A stretch of DNA of 64,000 nt from a virus, in the IMG/VR virus record IMGVR_UViG_3300031715_000001, positions 42,689 to 106,688 of that record, one strand, 5' to 3'. The notes under the pieces are model-generated. The model was not told where the DNA came from, did not search any database, and was given only the letters and a program-made list of their open reading frames with translations. The position numbers and the translations under genes are program-made. This document shows positions 52,801 through 60,224 of this stretch, piece by piece. Each line of letters opens with the position of its first letter. The stretch's first letter is position 1.

Positions 52801-53272
52801 CGTTCCATCCATCGCTGTGTTGCTTTTTTACGCGTATAACCGCGTGCGCTTTTCGTCCGCCCGCAATCAACTGAATCAGAGCCGGGGTCGTCAGCTTAGC
52901 GCGCTTCGGATCCGCTTCCCAGAGATTGCAGCAACCCATTGGGTCGATCTTGCCCGGTGTTGCCCCCGGTGACCGCTTATCCACGCGCTTGCAATCGTCG
53001 GGCGCTTCTAATTCCTCGCAACGCCGGCACCCGAACCCTGGTTTATTCTCGACGTATCCGGTTTCGATTCGGGTCTTGTCGTGATTGCCTTCGATCCGTC
53101 CCTTGCTTAGATCTTTCCAGTCGTTGCATCCGCCGAATGGCTTCACGTCTTCATCAGACTTTACGTAGTCGGTGCACTTCCCTTTAGAAGAGATGAAGGC
53201 ACACTCACTACAGTGCAGTTCGCATCCGGAGGCAAGAATGTACCCGGCTTCTGCTTTCGTGAGTTTTTCCAA
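52793..53272 (-). CDS. Cys-rich phage protein
   Basis: The product has 159 residues: GYILASGCELHCSECAF, CTDYVKSDEDVKPFGGCNDW, YVENKPGFGCRRCEELEAP, GKIDPMGCCNLWEADP. The pattern of C-x2-C-x8-C and a late CC-x2-W resembles proteins often seen near capsid genes in tailed phages, with a possible iron-sulphur or zinc site. The end (SDGWNDA) is shared with the gene at 50747-50986. Function unknown. Confidence 0.55.
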   Translation of the reverse strand: MEKLTKAEAGYILASGCELHCSECAFISSKGKCTDYVKSDEDVKPFGGCNDWKDLSKGRIEGNHDKTRIETGYVENKPGFGCRRCEELEAPDDCKRVDKRSPGATPGKIDPMGCCNLWEADPKRAKLTTPALIQLIAGGRKAHAVIRVKKQHSDGWNDA

Positions 53273-53278
53273 TGAGGT

Positions 53279-53614
53279 TTATTCCGTCTCGTGCCGCCCT
53301 GGAGTTGCGGCACGTTGGGGATTCCCGCCTGCCGTGGGGGCCTGTTTCTCTCTTGTGACTTCGGCGAGTTTGCCAGCCTCTTCGTCATCGTACTTAAACG
53401 CGCTCCACTCACAGTGAGCTTTTGCGGCTTCGAGCGTCAGATACGATCTATCCACGCCTGCGACTCTTAGATCTGTGACGAACAGGAGGTGCCCGAAACG
53501 GGGCTCGCAAATCGTGGCGTAACATAGCTGGCTGTTGCGGTCGACTAGATAGTGGACGGTGTACCGCTCTCCATCGGCATCGACCGGCGTAGCCTGCAGC
53601 CATTCAACTTCCAT
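53279..53614 (-). CDS. Hypothetical protein ending in a hairpin repeat
   Basis: The product has 111 residues. The core (YTVHYLVDRNSQLCYATICEP, RFGHLLFVTDLRVAG, TLEAAKAHCEWSAFKYDD) is a small alpha/beta protein. The last 14 codons (NPQRAATPGRHETE) come from a hairpin repeat and the stop is its GGAATAA tail. It lies in a run of overlapping small genes between coat-region and portal genes. No family recognised. Confidence 0.5.
   Translation of the reverse strand: MEVEWLQATPVDADGERYTVHYLVDRNSQLCYATICEPRFGHLLFVTDLRVAGVDRSYLTLEAAKAHCEWSAFKYDDEEAGKLAEVTREKQAPTAGGNPQRAATPGRHETE
53281..53323 (-). repeat. Hairpin repeat, minus orientation, end of the 53.3-kb gene
   Basis: Stem GTGCCGC/GCGGCAC, loop CCTGGAGTT, tail GAGACGGAAT reading into the stop. 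It encodes NPQRAATPGRHETE. Confidence 0.85.
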
Positions 53615-53617
53615 CCG

Positions 53618-53854
53618 CTACTTCTTCCACTTCCGTGCATTGTTGGCGAAGTTGGCCATCTGGCGCACGTGTGCATCATCGGAGTTCAAATCTTTGTCGA
53701 TGGTCGACTGCGGGATCTCTTCCCCTTCAGGCGTCCCCGTATGGGCGCGGTAATCCCCTTCATGGGAAGGTTTGATTTTGATCGGCCCGGCACTCTTATC
53801 GGCGTTAGCCGGTGCCGGCTTGCGCTTCTTGATCAGTTTCACCCGCACCCGCAT
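53618..53854 (-). CDS. Small basic hypothetical protein
   Basis: The product has 78 residues: basic N-terminus (RVRVKLIKKRKPAPANADKS), then a loop-rich middle (HEGDYRAHTGTPEGEEIP), ending in a helix (AHVRQMANFANNARKWKK). A KPSHEGDYRAHTGTPEG segment suggests an unstructured linker. It is spaced four bases from the next gene. Function unknown. Confidence 0.45.
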   Translation of the reverse strand: MRVRVKLIKKRKPAPANADKSAGPIKIKPSHEGDYRAHTGTPEGEEIPQSTIDKDLNSDDAHVRQMANFANNARKWKK

Positions 53855-53857
53855 TGG

Positions 53858-54184
53858 CTATTCTCCGTCCGTGGCTGGAGAGGCGGGCGGTGTGTACGGC
53901 TTCTTGGTCTTCATCGGCCCCGCTGGCTGCTCGGTGATCTCATTGCCTGCAGGTTCGCTGTTTGTCGTTCCGGGCGGCACGCCTAAATGCTCGCCAGCAT
54001 GTGCCAATGCTTCCTGGATGGTTGAGAATGATCCGGTGTGCTTACGCATCGGGAAGGGATCTTTCTTCGATCCGGCATTGAGGGTGTGGACGTCGGCTCC
54101 TCCGTTTTCGGCTTTACCGATGTGCACTTCTTTCACTTCGCCGTCGGCGATGGCTTTGGCCTTGGGCTTTACACTGATCTTCAT
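53858..54184 (-). CDS. Small phage protein, two-part beta/Pro-rich
   Basis: The product has 108 residues: a beta N-terminal part (ISVKPKAKAIADGEVKEVHIG), a short helical middle (FSTIQEALAHAGEHLGVPPG) and a Pro-rich tail. The start overlaps the previous stop by ATGA. No recognised family. It is part of an overlapping gene run (53279-55174). Confidence 0.45.
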   Translation of the reverse strand: MKISVKPKAKAIADGEVKEVHIGKAENGGADVHTLNAGSKKDPFPMRKHTGSFSTIQEALAHAGEHLGVPPGTTNSEPAGNEITEQPAGPMKTKKPYTPPASPATDGE

Positions 54185-54405
54185 GATTTACTCCTTGGGA
54201 TTCTGTTCTTACTGGTTTTGGTGCGTTTCGTGCCGCACTGAATTAGCGGCACGTTGGGGATTGGCTCACCGAGCTCCCGCAGCACCTCGCCGGTCTCGGA
54301 ATCGATAAGTTCAATTCGGGTGTAGACGATACCTTCCCGCCAGTCCTTCTCGAAGCGATGAAATCTTATCCCGAGCACTGCGGAAACCTTGGATTCAGCG
54401 CCCAT
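54181..54405 (-). CDS. Small hypothetical protein overlapping a hairpin repeat
   Basis: The start at MGAESKVS gives 74 residues, preferred over an upstream ATG inside the previous gene. The core (VLGIRFHRFEKDWREGIVYT, RIELIDSETGEVLRELGEPI) is a short beta protein. The last 20 codons run through a hairpin repeat in a different frame (PNVPLIQCGTKRTKT) from the usual NPQRA frame. ATGA-coupled to the next gene. Confidence 0.45.
   Translation of the reverse strand: MGAESKVSAVLGIRFHRFEKDWREGIVYTRIELIDSETGEVLRELGEPIPNVPLIQCGTKRTKTSKNRIPRSKS
54224..54263 (-). repeat. Hairpin repeat, minus orientation, left of the 54.4-kb cassette
   Basis: Stem GTGCCGC (54230-54236) with GCGGCAC (54246-54252), loop ACTGAATTA. 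It is overlapped by the end of the gene at 54181, in a frame different from the usual one. Confidence 0.85.
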
Positions 54406-54815
54406 TTGAGAGCGAGCCGCCAATTCCCGAAGGGTCCACGCCGGTAACGGCTAAGCATGTCTCCCGGCTCCATATTCGCTTCTGCCCACCAGACTCTTCG
54501 GCCGTCGATCATCGCAGCGTAAACGCTCGGCTTGCGCTCCTGATAATTAATGGCTTCCGGGTCGCCGATCCACTGCCGAACAACGACCGCACCATCTGAT
54601 CGCGTTCGTATATCGAGATGGGAAAACTGCGATGGATCAATCCTCCCGGACGGCAGGACTTGAATCAATAGCCGGACGAGAAGGTTACGGTAGTGACGGT
54701 CGGCGTACACATCGTAATAGTCAGCCCGTTTGCGTTGGCCCGTGTCATAAGCGCCTGGAGCGAGTTGCTCTTCGTCCCACACCTCGGGCAACAACTGGAT
54801 TGGTAGAATGCTCAT
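54366..54815 (-). CDS. Cassette gene, paralogue of 33483-33938
   Basis: The product has 149 residues. Core shared with the paralogue: GAYDTGQRKRADYYDV, HYRNLLVRLLIQVLPSG, HLDIRTRSDGAVVVRQWIGD, ending in a Trp/Arg-rich tail (WRLALKWALNPRFPQ). It overlaps the preceding stop by ATGA and the next gene by 40 bases. It lies between a minus-reading repeat and the plus-reading repeat at 54826, with a second gene between them. Function unknown, but two copies in similar cassettes indicate a mobile family. Confidence 0.55.
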   Translation of the reverse strand: MSILPIQLLPEVWDEEQLAPGAYDTGQRKRADYYDVYADRHYRNLLVRLLIQVLPSGRIDPSQFSHLDIRTRSDGAVVVRQWIGDPEAINYQERKPSVYAAMIDGRRVWWAEANMEPGDMLSRYRRGPFGNWRLALKWALNPRFPQCSG

Positions 54816-55174
54816 TCGGAATTGCCGATAACCGAACTGTCGGGGTACGGGACCTCTTGACCGTGCGCGGGTTCCAGGAGCGCACAGGACGGAATACTCT
54901 CTTTCGGAACTTCAATCTTCTTTTTTGGTGATGGGAACATCTGCATCCGCATTGCAGTATTGGACACGGCGTGCTGGACCACTTCTTCAAGCGATCGCGG
55001 GCCTTTGGGCTTCTCACTGTGGATCTTGTCCCTCTCGAGCAGCCGGCATTTGGAGGTACAGCGCGGGCAGAAGGGCGTCGGTGATATGACTTCGGCGGCC
55101 TTGCCACCTGGGCGCCAGCTCCTGAAGTCTTTCGAACATCGGTCGCAGATATAGAACGAACGGGTTTCGCTCAT
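54812..55174 (-). CDS. Zinc-binding protein downstream of portal
   Basis: The product has 120 residues. The N-terminal half has CDRCSKDFRSW and CPRCTSKCRLLERD, a zinc ribbon. The middle is helical (LEEVVQHAVSNTAMRMQMF). The last about 22 residues (from CALLEPAHGQ) are encoded by the hairpin repeat at 54826-54896. ATGA-coupled to the portal stop. It may bind nucleic acid; no evidence of function. Confidence 0.55.
   Translation of the reverse strand: MSETRSFYICDRCSKDFRSWRPGGKAAEVISPTPFCPRCTSKCRLLERDKIHSEKPKGPRSLEEVVQHAVSNTAMRMQMFPSPKKKIEVPKESIPSCALLEPAHGQEVPYPDSSVIGNSE
54826..54896 (+). repeat. Hairpin repeat with Box A, right of the 54.4-kb cassette
   Basis: Box A GATAACCGAACTGTCGGGG, stem GTGCGC/GCGCAC, loop GGTTCCAGGA, tail AGGACGGAAT. 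It overlaps the end of the minus-strand gene at 54812. Confidence 0.85.
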
Positions 55175-57462
55175 TGGGTCGGTCCAGCACTCCCTGCGCC
55201 GTTAGGCTGTGGTGGTCCTGGAGGGCCTGGCGCCGGTCCACCCGGTGCCGGCGGCATGGAAGCATTCAATCCGGTTGGCGCTCCCGTGGGCCCGCCAGGC
55301 GGCGCCGGAGCGGCTGGCGTTGGCGTTGAGGGCGACGGCTCGGAAGAATTTTCCGGCAGTTCGTTCTCCAAGGCCATGAGGATTGATTCGAGTTTCGCGT
55401 TTAGAACCGCGATATTCCCGGCGTGTCCCGCCTTGGCGTCGGCCGCCAGAATCTCCGCGCGGTCTGAGGCTGCCGCAATTCTCTCCTTCGATGCTATTTC
55501 CAGGCGCTTGGTGAATTGCACATCGCCCAGTTCCTTTACCTTCTGGATTAGCATCTGAATGAGCTTGTCGGCTTGTTGCAGGTTCTGTTCCTGCGCCTGC
55601 AGGGCTTGGGTAAGTTGTCCCGTGGTCGGTCCGTCGTCGTCGCCAGCTTTGAATCCTGGAGGACGGAGGCGCTCGGCGTACCTGGCCGCATTCGGAACTC
55701 CGAGGTCCTGAATGATCAGGTCTAACGCTTGCCCGACCTGCGGGAAGGACTTAGCCAGGTCAAGCAGCCGTTGCGCCGATTCATTCATTTGGCTGGCGTA
55801 GCTCGGGGCGAGGTTTGGCACCGGACCGTATTTGTGCTGGCCGAAGATATGGCTTGTGACCTTGCCCGTCTGCTGGTCCACGTATTCCTGGTTAATCAAG
55901 ACACGCTTGGTCTTGTCATCAGGCTGTGTGATGGTGATGGCCTGCTTGTCGGTGTAACAGAAGTCCATCAACTCGTTCACGATTTCCGCTTCCTGATTCA
56001 GCGCGCGGTTGAAATTGTCGGGAAATGCCGCGTGCGACACGTCGCCCGATTGTTTGATTTGCGAGATTGCGACGCCGGACTGCTTGCCCTGTTGTTCGCC
56101 TAATTGCGGCGCGAAGGTATTCAGTACCCTTTGCAGGTCGTCCTTGGCACCGGCGGTCGCCTGCACCACGGCTGCTGTGTTGGGCGACGGGGATACCCAT
56201 TGCGGCGGCGGTAGCGCTCGGCCGCTCTGATCTTCTAATGCAGTCGATTCAATGAGCGACCACGGGTAGCGGTTGATATTTTGGACGATGGCCTTCTGCT
56301 GCGGAGAGAGTTGCCCGACGACGCCCATCATGTGCGGCAGCGGAGCCAAGCCAACTTCGTCGATGGTCCGCGACACCATGTAGTCGTGAATGCGCGAGGG
56401 GTGCATGGCAGGCTTCACCATGCCCGAATGAATCTTAGGTCTCTTGCCGCGAAATACCTCGCGTCCGATGCAGACCACGATGGGAATGAGTTTTCCGGGC
56501 CAGAGGCGTTTCTCAACGCACTGCGTGCCGGTCATCTTGCGCCATTCAAGCCAATCGTCCAGTTTTTTCTTCACCCGGATCGGTTCGGCTCCCGGGGGCA
56601 CATCCTCTTTCCACCACTCGGTTCCATCGGCCAGCTTCCAGACCTCGCGCATGGCCCACTTCCTGCGCCAGTATTCGCCCACCCGGATCTTGTCCTTGGG
56701 AAACCACAGCGTGCGCTGCGAATCGTCGGTGATCGCCAGACCGTTCAGATCGAGCGCACGCTCTCCGTCGAAGCCGTAATTGGCCTTGAACTCGTCGCGC
56801 CATAGATCTTCGAACGCATAGCCCCAGCCGGCGTCCGAATAATCGAAGTTGAGGACGGTCGGGTCCATCGCGATCGAATGCAGGTTGTCGACGCGCTGGA
56901 TCCTCAAGCGCCTGGAAAACGTAGGTCCGTCTTCGTCCTCTATTACCACCCGCCAATAGCCCCGCCCGACTGAAACGGCGAACTGGTAGCCGGTCTCGCG
57001 CGCGATGGGGGCTTTCGACTGCCGGTCGATGTTGCGGTAGAGGCCCGAACGCACATCCGCGGTCGCCTGTTTGGCGCCTTCGCTCATAGGAACGAATTCG
57101 ACGGTCAGCTTGTTGACACGGATCGTGTTGACGACCAGATCGACTGAAGGCGAAAGCAGATCGATGACGAAAGCCGAGCGCCCCTGCGCCATCATCTGTT
57201 TGGCTTTGTCTTGACCGGTCTCCTCTTCAATCCAGTGGCGGCCGGACAGGAAGTCTAATTCGATGTCGGTATTGTGCTGGAATTCCGAGTCTGCCTCTTC
57301 CCATTCGGTGAAACGGCGGCGCAGCTCGCTAGCGACTTCGGCTTCTTTGGGATCGCCGAGCTCCGGGTGCACGACGTCGTCAAAGTTTTTGGAGTCGCGC
57401 GAGGACTCGGGTGCGCCGGGGCGTTCACGCTGGGGCGAGATGTTAAGGGTTTGAATAGCCAA
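55171..57462 (-). CDS. Portal protein, P22-type
   Basis: The product has 763 residues, close to P22 gp1 (725). A TTG codon is the only sensible start and lacks a strong ribosome site; the next methionine is far inside. The body matches the P22 portal family: RFTEWEEADSEFQHNTDIELD, GRHWIEEETGQDK, VDLVVNTIRVNKLTVEFVPM, YQFAVSVGRGYWRVVIEDED, WGYAFEDLWRDEFKANYGFD. The C-terminal 70 residues are Pro/Gly/Ala-rich. It forms the DNA entry vertex. It follows the terminase with a short divergent pair of plus-strand genes between. Confidence 0.8.
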   Translation of the reverse strand: MAIQTLNISPQRERPGAPESSRDSKNFDDVVHPELGDPKEAEVASELRRRFTEWEEADSEFQHNTDIELDFLSGRHWIEEETGQDKAKQMMAQGRSAFVIDLLSPSVDLVVNTIRVNKLTVEFVPMSEGAKQATADVRSGLYRNIDRQSKAPIARETGYQFAVSVGRGYWRVVIEDEDGPTFSRRLRIQRVDNLHSIAMDPTVLNFDYSDAGWGYAFEDLWRDEFKANYGFDGERALDLNGLAITDDSQRTLWFPKDKIRVGEYWRRKWAMREVWKLADGTEWWKEDVPPGAEPIRVKKKLDDWLEWRKMTGTQCVEKRLWPGKLIPIVVCIGREVFRGKRPKIHSGMVKPAMHPSRIHDYMVSRTIDEVGLAPLPHMMGVVGQLSPQQKAIVQNINRYPWSLIESTALEDQSGRALPPPQWVSPSPNTAAVVQATAGAKDDLQRVLNTFAPQLGEQQGKQSGVAISQIKQSGDVSHAAFPDNFNRALNQEAEIVNELMDFCYTDKQAITITQPDDKTKRVLINQEYVDQQTGKVTSHIFGQHKYGPVPNLAPSYASQMNESAQRLLDLAKSFPQVGQALDLIIQDLGVPNAARYAERLRPPGFKAGDDDGPTTGQLTQALQAQEQNLQQADKLIQMLIQKVKELGDVQFTKRLEIASKERIAAASDRAEILAADAKAGHAGNIAVLNAKLESILMALENELPENSSEPSPSTPTPAAPAPPGGPTGAPTGLNASMPPAPGGPAPGPPGPPQPNGAGSAGPTQ

Positions 57463-57476
57463 GGTAGTATTGAGGG

Positions 57477-57788
57477 GTGGAGCAGGAGGATCAGTACGTG
57501 AAGGCGCTGGAGGCTGAGCTTAATGAGTGGAAGACGGCTTTCACCGGGCTACTCGGGGAGCAACCCATCACTCTCACGCCTGGGCTTCTCTGGAACGCGA
57601 TTAATCATCTTCGGGCGGAGAAAGAGGATCTCGTCCTGGTACTGAAAATGCTTGACGATGACTTCAAATACTTGGAGGGAAGCTGTCCAGGTTTGTACTT
57701 GACAGGCGCGGGATACGTTCTCGCCCCACGAGTCCTAGAGATACGGAAATTGCTGGGTTCCCCCACGGAGCGAAACCATGAACCTTAG
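57477..57788 (+). CDS. Coiled-coil hypothetical protein
   Basis: A GTG start behind tattgagggGTG gives 103 residues: a helical N-terminus (DQYVKALEAELNEWKTAFTGL), a conserved-looking ITLTPGLLWNAINHL segment and a second coiled coil (AEKEDLVLVLKMLDDDFKYL). The start is 14 bases from the portal start on the other strand. It overlaps the next gene by eleven bases. Possibly a pair of regulators or inhibitors; unknown. Confidence 0.5.
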   Translation: MEQEDQYVKALEAELNEWKTAFTGLLGEQPITLTPGLLWNAINHLRAEKEDLVLVLKMLDDDFKYLEGSCPGLYLTGAGYVLAPRVLEIRKLLGSPTERNHEP

Positions 57789-57978
57789 CCGCCGTGGAGT
57801 CCTAGCGTTCCTGGCTGCGGGGCTCGCGCTCGATCCTGAGCGGTTGCTGTGGGTGCCGGGGAAGAAACTGATCTCGATACCTAAGCCGCTAGTTGACTGG
57901 AATCTTATCGATTCCTACGAGGCGGCGGCCATGGATCTGTTTGAACTGATTAACGCGCTGGATATGACCCGGTATTAA
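57778..57978 (+). CDS. Small protein with Tat-type signal
   Basis: The product has 66 residues. The N-terminus has a twin-arginine motif (LSRRGVLAFLAAGLALD) followed by the segment PERLLWVPGKKLISIPKP, which I recall from other environmental phage proteins of this size. The C-terminal helix (YEAAAMDLFELINALD) is acidic. It overlaps the previous gene and ends about 160 bases before the empty repeat pair. A secreted or membrane-directed role is inferred only from the signal. Confidence 0.55.
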   Translation: MNLSRRGVLAFLAAGLALDPERLLWVPGKKLISIPKPLVDWNLIDSYEAAAMDLFELINALDMTRY

Positions 57979-58136
57979 TGGGAGAGTTGGGCTCTACACT
58001 CCAGCCGGTCGCCGCACTGGTAAAACGCAGAGACCGTCGCTCATAGAAGCCCCAGGACGAATCGCTGAGCCTCGGGTGATACTTCAGGGTCACCTTCGCG
58101 CAACATAGAATCAACAACTTCCAGTTTTGAATCTTG
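57979..58136. other. Short stretch without a clear gene
   Basis: About 160 bases between the Tat-like plus-strand gene and the empty repeat pair. Only the possible gene remnant on the minus strand is visible; no tRNA, promoter or terminator could be made out. Confidence 0.5.
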
Positions 58137-58184
58137 GTTCGTCTCGTGCGCTCCTGGAACCCGCGCACGTTGGGGATTGGACAC
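58041..58184 (-). pseudogene. Possible gene remnant reading out of a hairpin repeat
   Basis: A GTG-initiated frame of 47 codons starts in the gap between the two back-to-back repeat copies, reads through the first copy in its usual frame (NPQRARVPGAHET) and continues into a natural-looking helical C-terminus (LEVVDSMLREGDPEVSPEA, then QRFVLGLL). A short start at MLREGDP is also possible. It may be the tail of an older gene whose 5' part was replaced by the repeat. Too short to be sure; no functional call. Confidence 0.3.
58137..58180 (-). repeat. Hairpin repeat, left half of the empty pair
   Basis: Stem GTGCGC/GCGCAC, loop GGTTCCAGGA on the minus strand, flanks CCCCAAC and GAGACG. It is followed within five bases by the right-hand copy, with no gene between. 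Confidence 0.85.
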
Positions 58185-58255
58185 CGATAACCGGATCGTT
58201 CGGTTATCGGTCCGCTCTTCACTGCGCCCGTTGCCAGGAGGGCGCAGGATAGAAA
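58184..58255 (+). repeat. Hairpin repeat with Box A, right half of the empty pair
   Basis: Box A folds into a perfect stem CCGATAACCG (58184-58193) with CGGTTATCGG (58201-58210). Main stem GCGCCC (58224-58229) with GGGCGC (58240-58245). This is the best-formed Box A in the window and lies at the 3' end of the terminase gene. Confidence 0.85.
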
Positions 58256-58259
58256 CTAT

Positions 58260-59813
58260 TCATCTAGCCCAGCTCATAGATCCACCCACATTCCTTGGTT
58301 CTGGTTGGTTAGATCCTAAAACTGGAGGAGGAGCAACCTTACGTACAAACGTGCACGCCAGCGCATCGGGATAGTCCGGAGATTTAATCTTGCGTTTCGA
58401 CATTGACTCTTTCGACTCCAGCGTGAGTTTTCCGTGGTTGTGATGAAACCCTGGCCCCAGGAACTCCTGAGCCAGTTTCTCATCGTCTGGTATCGCTCCC
58501 AGACGCATCCACTCGCGCATACGGTCCCACATCAGAGAGCGCACATTCAGATAATGCCGCTCACCCGACGTCTCTCCGAAATTGACTTCAAAGCAATTGG
58601 TGAAGCCTGAGTCCTTCGCCCGCTGGATGATCACCGCTCCGAAGGCCTGGTCGCCGAATAACGCGGCTACCTTGCGCTGCGACGAACGATCGGCCATGAT
58701 GTCGCACATCTTCGCGACCACCTGATCACGCGGTGTATCGCCCGGCAGGATCACCGGAGGAATAGACTTACCGTCCAAGCCTCTCCGGAATGCGAATACG
58801 TGCCTTGCCATTCCGCCGTTGGCCGCGTCATACCCGACTATCAAGGGCTCGTCGGGAAGTACGCGGTGAATACGTCTGCGCGCTTCGTCGACGATCTGCT
58901 GCGAGATGAACTGTAATTCGCTCGCTCGCGGACACAGCCCCAGGACGCGGACGCGGAAAAGATCGGAATCTTCGCCCCACTCTTCCCGCCACTCCTCGAT
59001 GAACTTCTTGTTGGTGAAAGCGCTTTCTAAACCTGACCAGATGCGGGTATTCCACAGCTTCGAGGCCTTCCCATTGGTGACGTTGTGGAACTCGCCCGTA
59101 TTGCGGAGCATCTGCCCCCAGGCGAAGAACATCGGCTCCCCATCGGTCATTCCGAAGTAGGCCGGCGTCCAGTTTTCATCGGGAATTTCCGATGCTTCGT
59201 CGAAGAGGTACCAGGAGGTAGACGTTCTGGCGTGCTGGCCGGCGAAGGATTGGGCTCGTTCTTTTGAGGCTGTCTTGGGGTTACATTTCCATTTCTCGCG
59301 CTTCAGCGGGTCCTTGTGAAAAACACCCGATTTCTGGATGTCGAACAAGTCCTTGCCGTGCCCGGCATTGCCCCAGTACATGATGTCGGCCCAGGTGCGC
59401 TCCTCCAGTTGCTGGTAGGTCCCTGCGGTCACAGTGCCGACCGACAGAGGCCGCGTGCGCAACAGAAACCAGGCGATCCAGGCTCCCAGCGTCGATTTGC
59501 CGGTTCCATGCGCCGACTGTATTCCCATCCGGATGGGTTCGACCGGCGTGTGTCCGTCGAAATTGTTGGCCGTTATCTTTTCTCCCAGGTCTATTAGGAA
59601 CTGGGTCTGCAGGGCGTCCGGCCCCTCCATGTGCTCGAATTCGGTGCCCTTTTGCTTCCATGGCCATTCGTTTAATACAAAGCCTAAGGGATCGTGCTTG
59701 TATACCTCTGCAGTAATCTCGGTAGAAGAGGAATGCAGGCCCTGTAGTTTTCCTTCGAGTAAAGAGGCGGCTCCTCTCATGAGATCGAGGTTTTGGTGGT
59801 AAAGATCTAACAA
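58260..59813 (-). CDS. Terminase large subunit
   Basis: The product has 517 residues. Walker A SAHGTGKST (about 100-108), Walker B WYLFDEASEI (201-210) and a nuclease domain with Asp329 in VGYDAANGGM, Asp388 in LFGDQAF and the final SPDYPDALACTF (about 478-489) are all present, so it should power DNA packaging and cut concatemers. The start is a TTG, or an ATG 11 codons in; neither has a clear ribosome site. It lies between the small-subunit/ATPase genes and portal with a repeat copy on each side. Confidence 0.9.
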   Translation of the reverse strand: MLDLYHQNLDLMRGAASLLEGKLQGLHSSSTEITAEVYKHDPLGFVLNEWPWKQKGTEFEHMEGPDALQTQFLIDLGEKITANNFDGHTPVEPIRMGIQSAHGTGKSTLGAWIAWFLLRTRPLSVGTVTAGTYQQLEERTWADIMYWGNAGHGKDLFDIQKSGVFHKDPLKREKWKCNPKTASKERAQSFAGQHARTSTSWYLFDEASEIPDENWTPAYFGMTDGEPMFFAWGQMLRNTGEFHNVTNGKASKLWNTRIWSGLESAFTNKKFIEEWREEWGEDSDLFRVRVLGLCPRASELQFISQQIVDEARRRIHRVLPDEPLIVGYDAANGGMARHVFAFRRGLDGKSIPPVILPGDTPRDQVVAKMCDIMADRSSQRKVAALFGDQAFGAVIIQRAKDSGFTNCFEVNFGETSGERHYLNVRSLMWDRMREWMRLGAIPDDEKLAQEFLGPGFHHNHGKLTLESKESMSKRKIKSPDYPDALACTFVRKVAPPPVLGSNQPEPRNVGGSMSWAR

Positions 59814-59833
59814 GCAATGGGAAGAGAATGATC

Positions 59834-59903
59834 GAGCGTTTCGTGCGCTCCTGGAACCCGCGCACGCTGAAGAGAGGACTGATTACCGGGTGTTCCGTTT
59901 ATT
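59834..59903 (-). repeat. Hairpin repeat with Box A, minus orientation, between 59.9-kb gene and terminase
   Basis: Box A ATAAACGGAACACCCGG includes the stop of the Tat-like gene. Stem GTGCGC/GCGCAC, loop GGTTCCAGGA, tail GAAACG. Left partner of the copy at 62203 if the five genes between are one unit. Confidence 0.8.
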
Positions 59904-60224
59904 TGTGAATTCGCTACGCAGCGCTTCGATAACCTTCGCTTGCATCGCCGGGTACTTGGCAGCGATGTTCTCGTGAGGATTGAATAACGAGCCTTTGCCC
60001 TTTAGGTACGCTGGTAACCTGACCGTGATCGTGTCGCCGCGCTGAGGCACGGGCATTTCCATGCCCCGCAGCCGTGCAAGTACCTGGTTCAAATACAGCT
60101 CGTTGTACACCAGCGGCGACAACCGATCAACTGCGCGACATTGCCGCCCCATGGCGGGCTTGGGCGCGATAAGCGCGGCCAGGGTTGCAAAGAAGGAACG
60201 GCGGTCGAGTCTCATGTCAGGCAT
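59883..60224 (-). CDS. Tat-signal-like protein with coat-like segment
   Basis: The product has 113 residues, starting MPDMRLDRRSFF, overlapping the previous stop. Residues about 5-25 look like a twin-arginine leader (LDRRSFFATLAALIAPKPAM). The middle (YLNQVLARLRGMEMPVP, QRGDTITVRLPAYLKGKGS) resembles the coat protein N-arm (VKGDTIAIRLPVYMQSRRG). The RLRGMEM segment also recurs at the C-terminus of the upstream AAA+ gene. The stop lies in the Box A part of a hairpin repeat. Function unknown; it may have arisen by exchange between neighbouring genes. Confidence 0.45.
   Translation of the reverse strand: MPDMRLDRRSFFATLAALIAPKPAMGRQCRAVDRLSPLVYNELYLNQVLARLRGMEMPVPQRGDTITVRLPAYLKGKGSLFNPHENIAAKYPAMQAKVIEALRSEFTNKRNTR

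Noticed and set aside
57979-58136. tRNA gene
   Set aside because: No acceptor stem or T-arm pairing could be formed on either strand.
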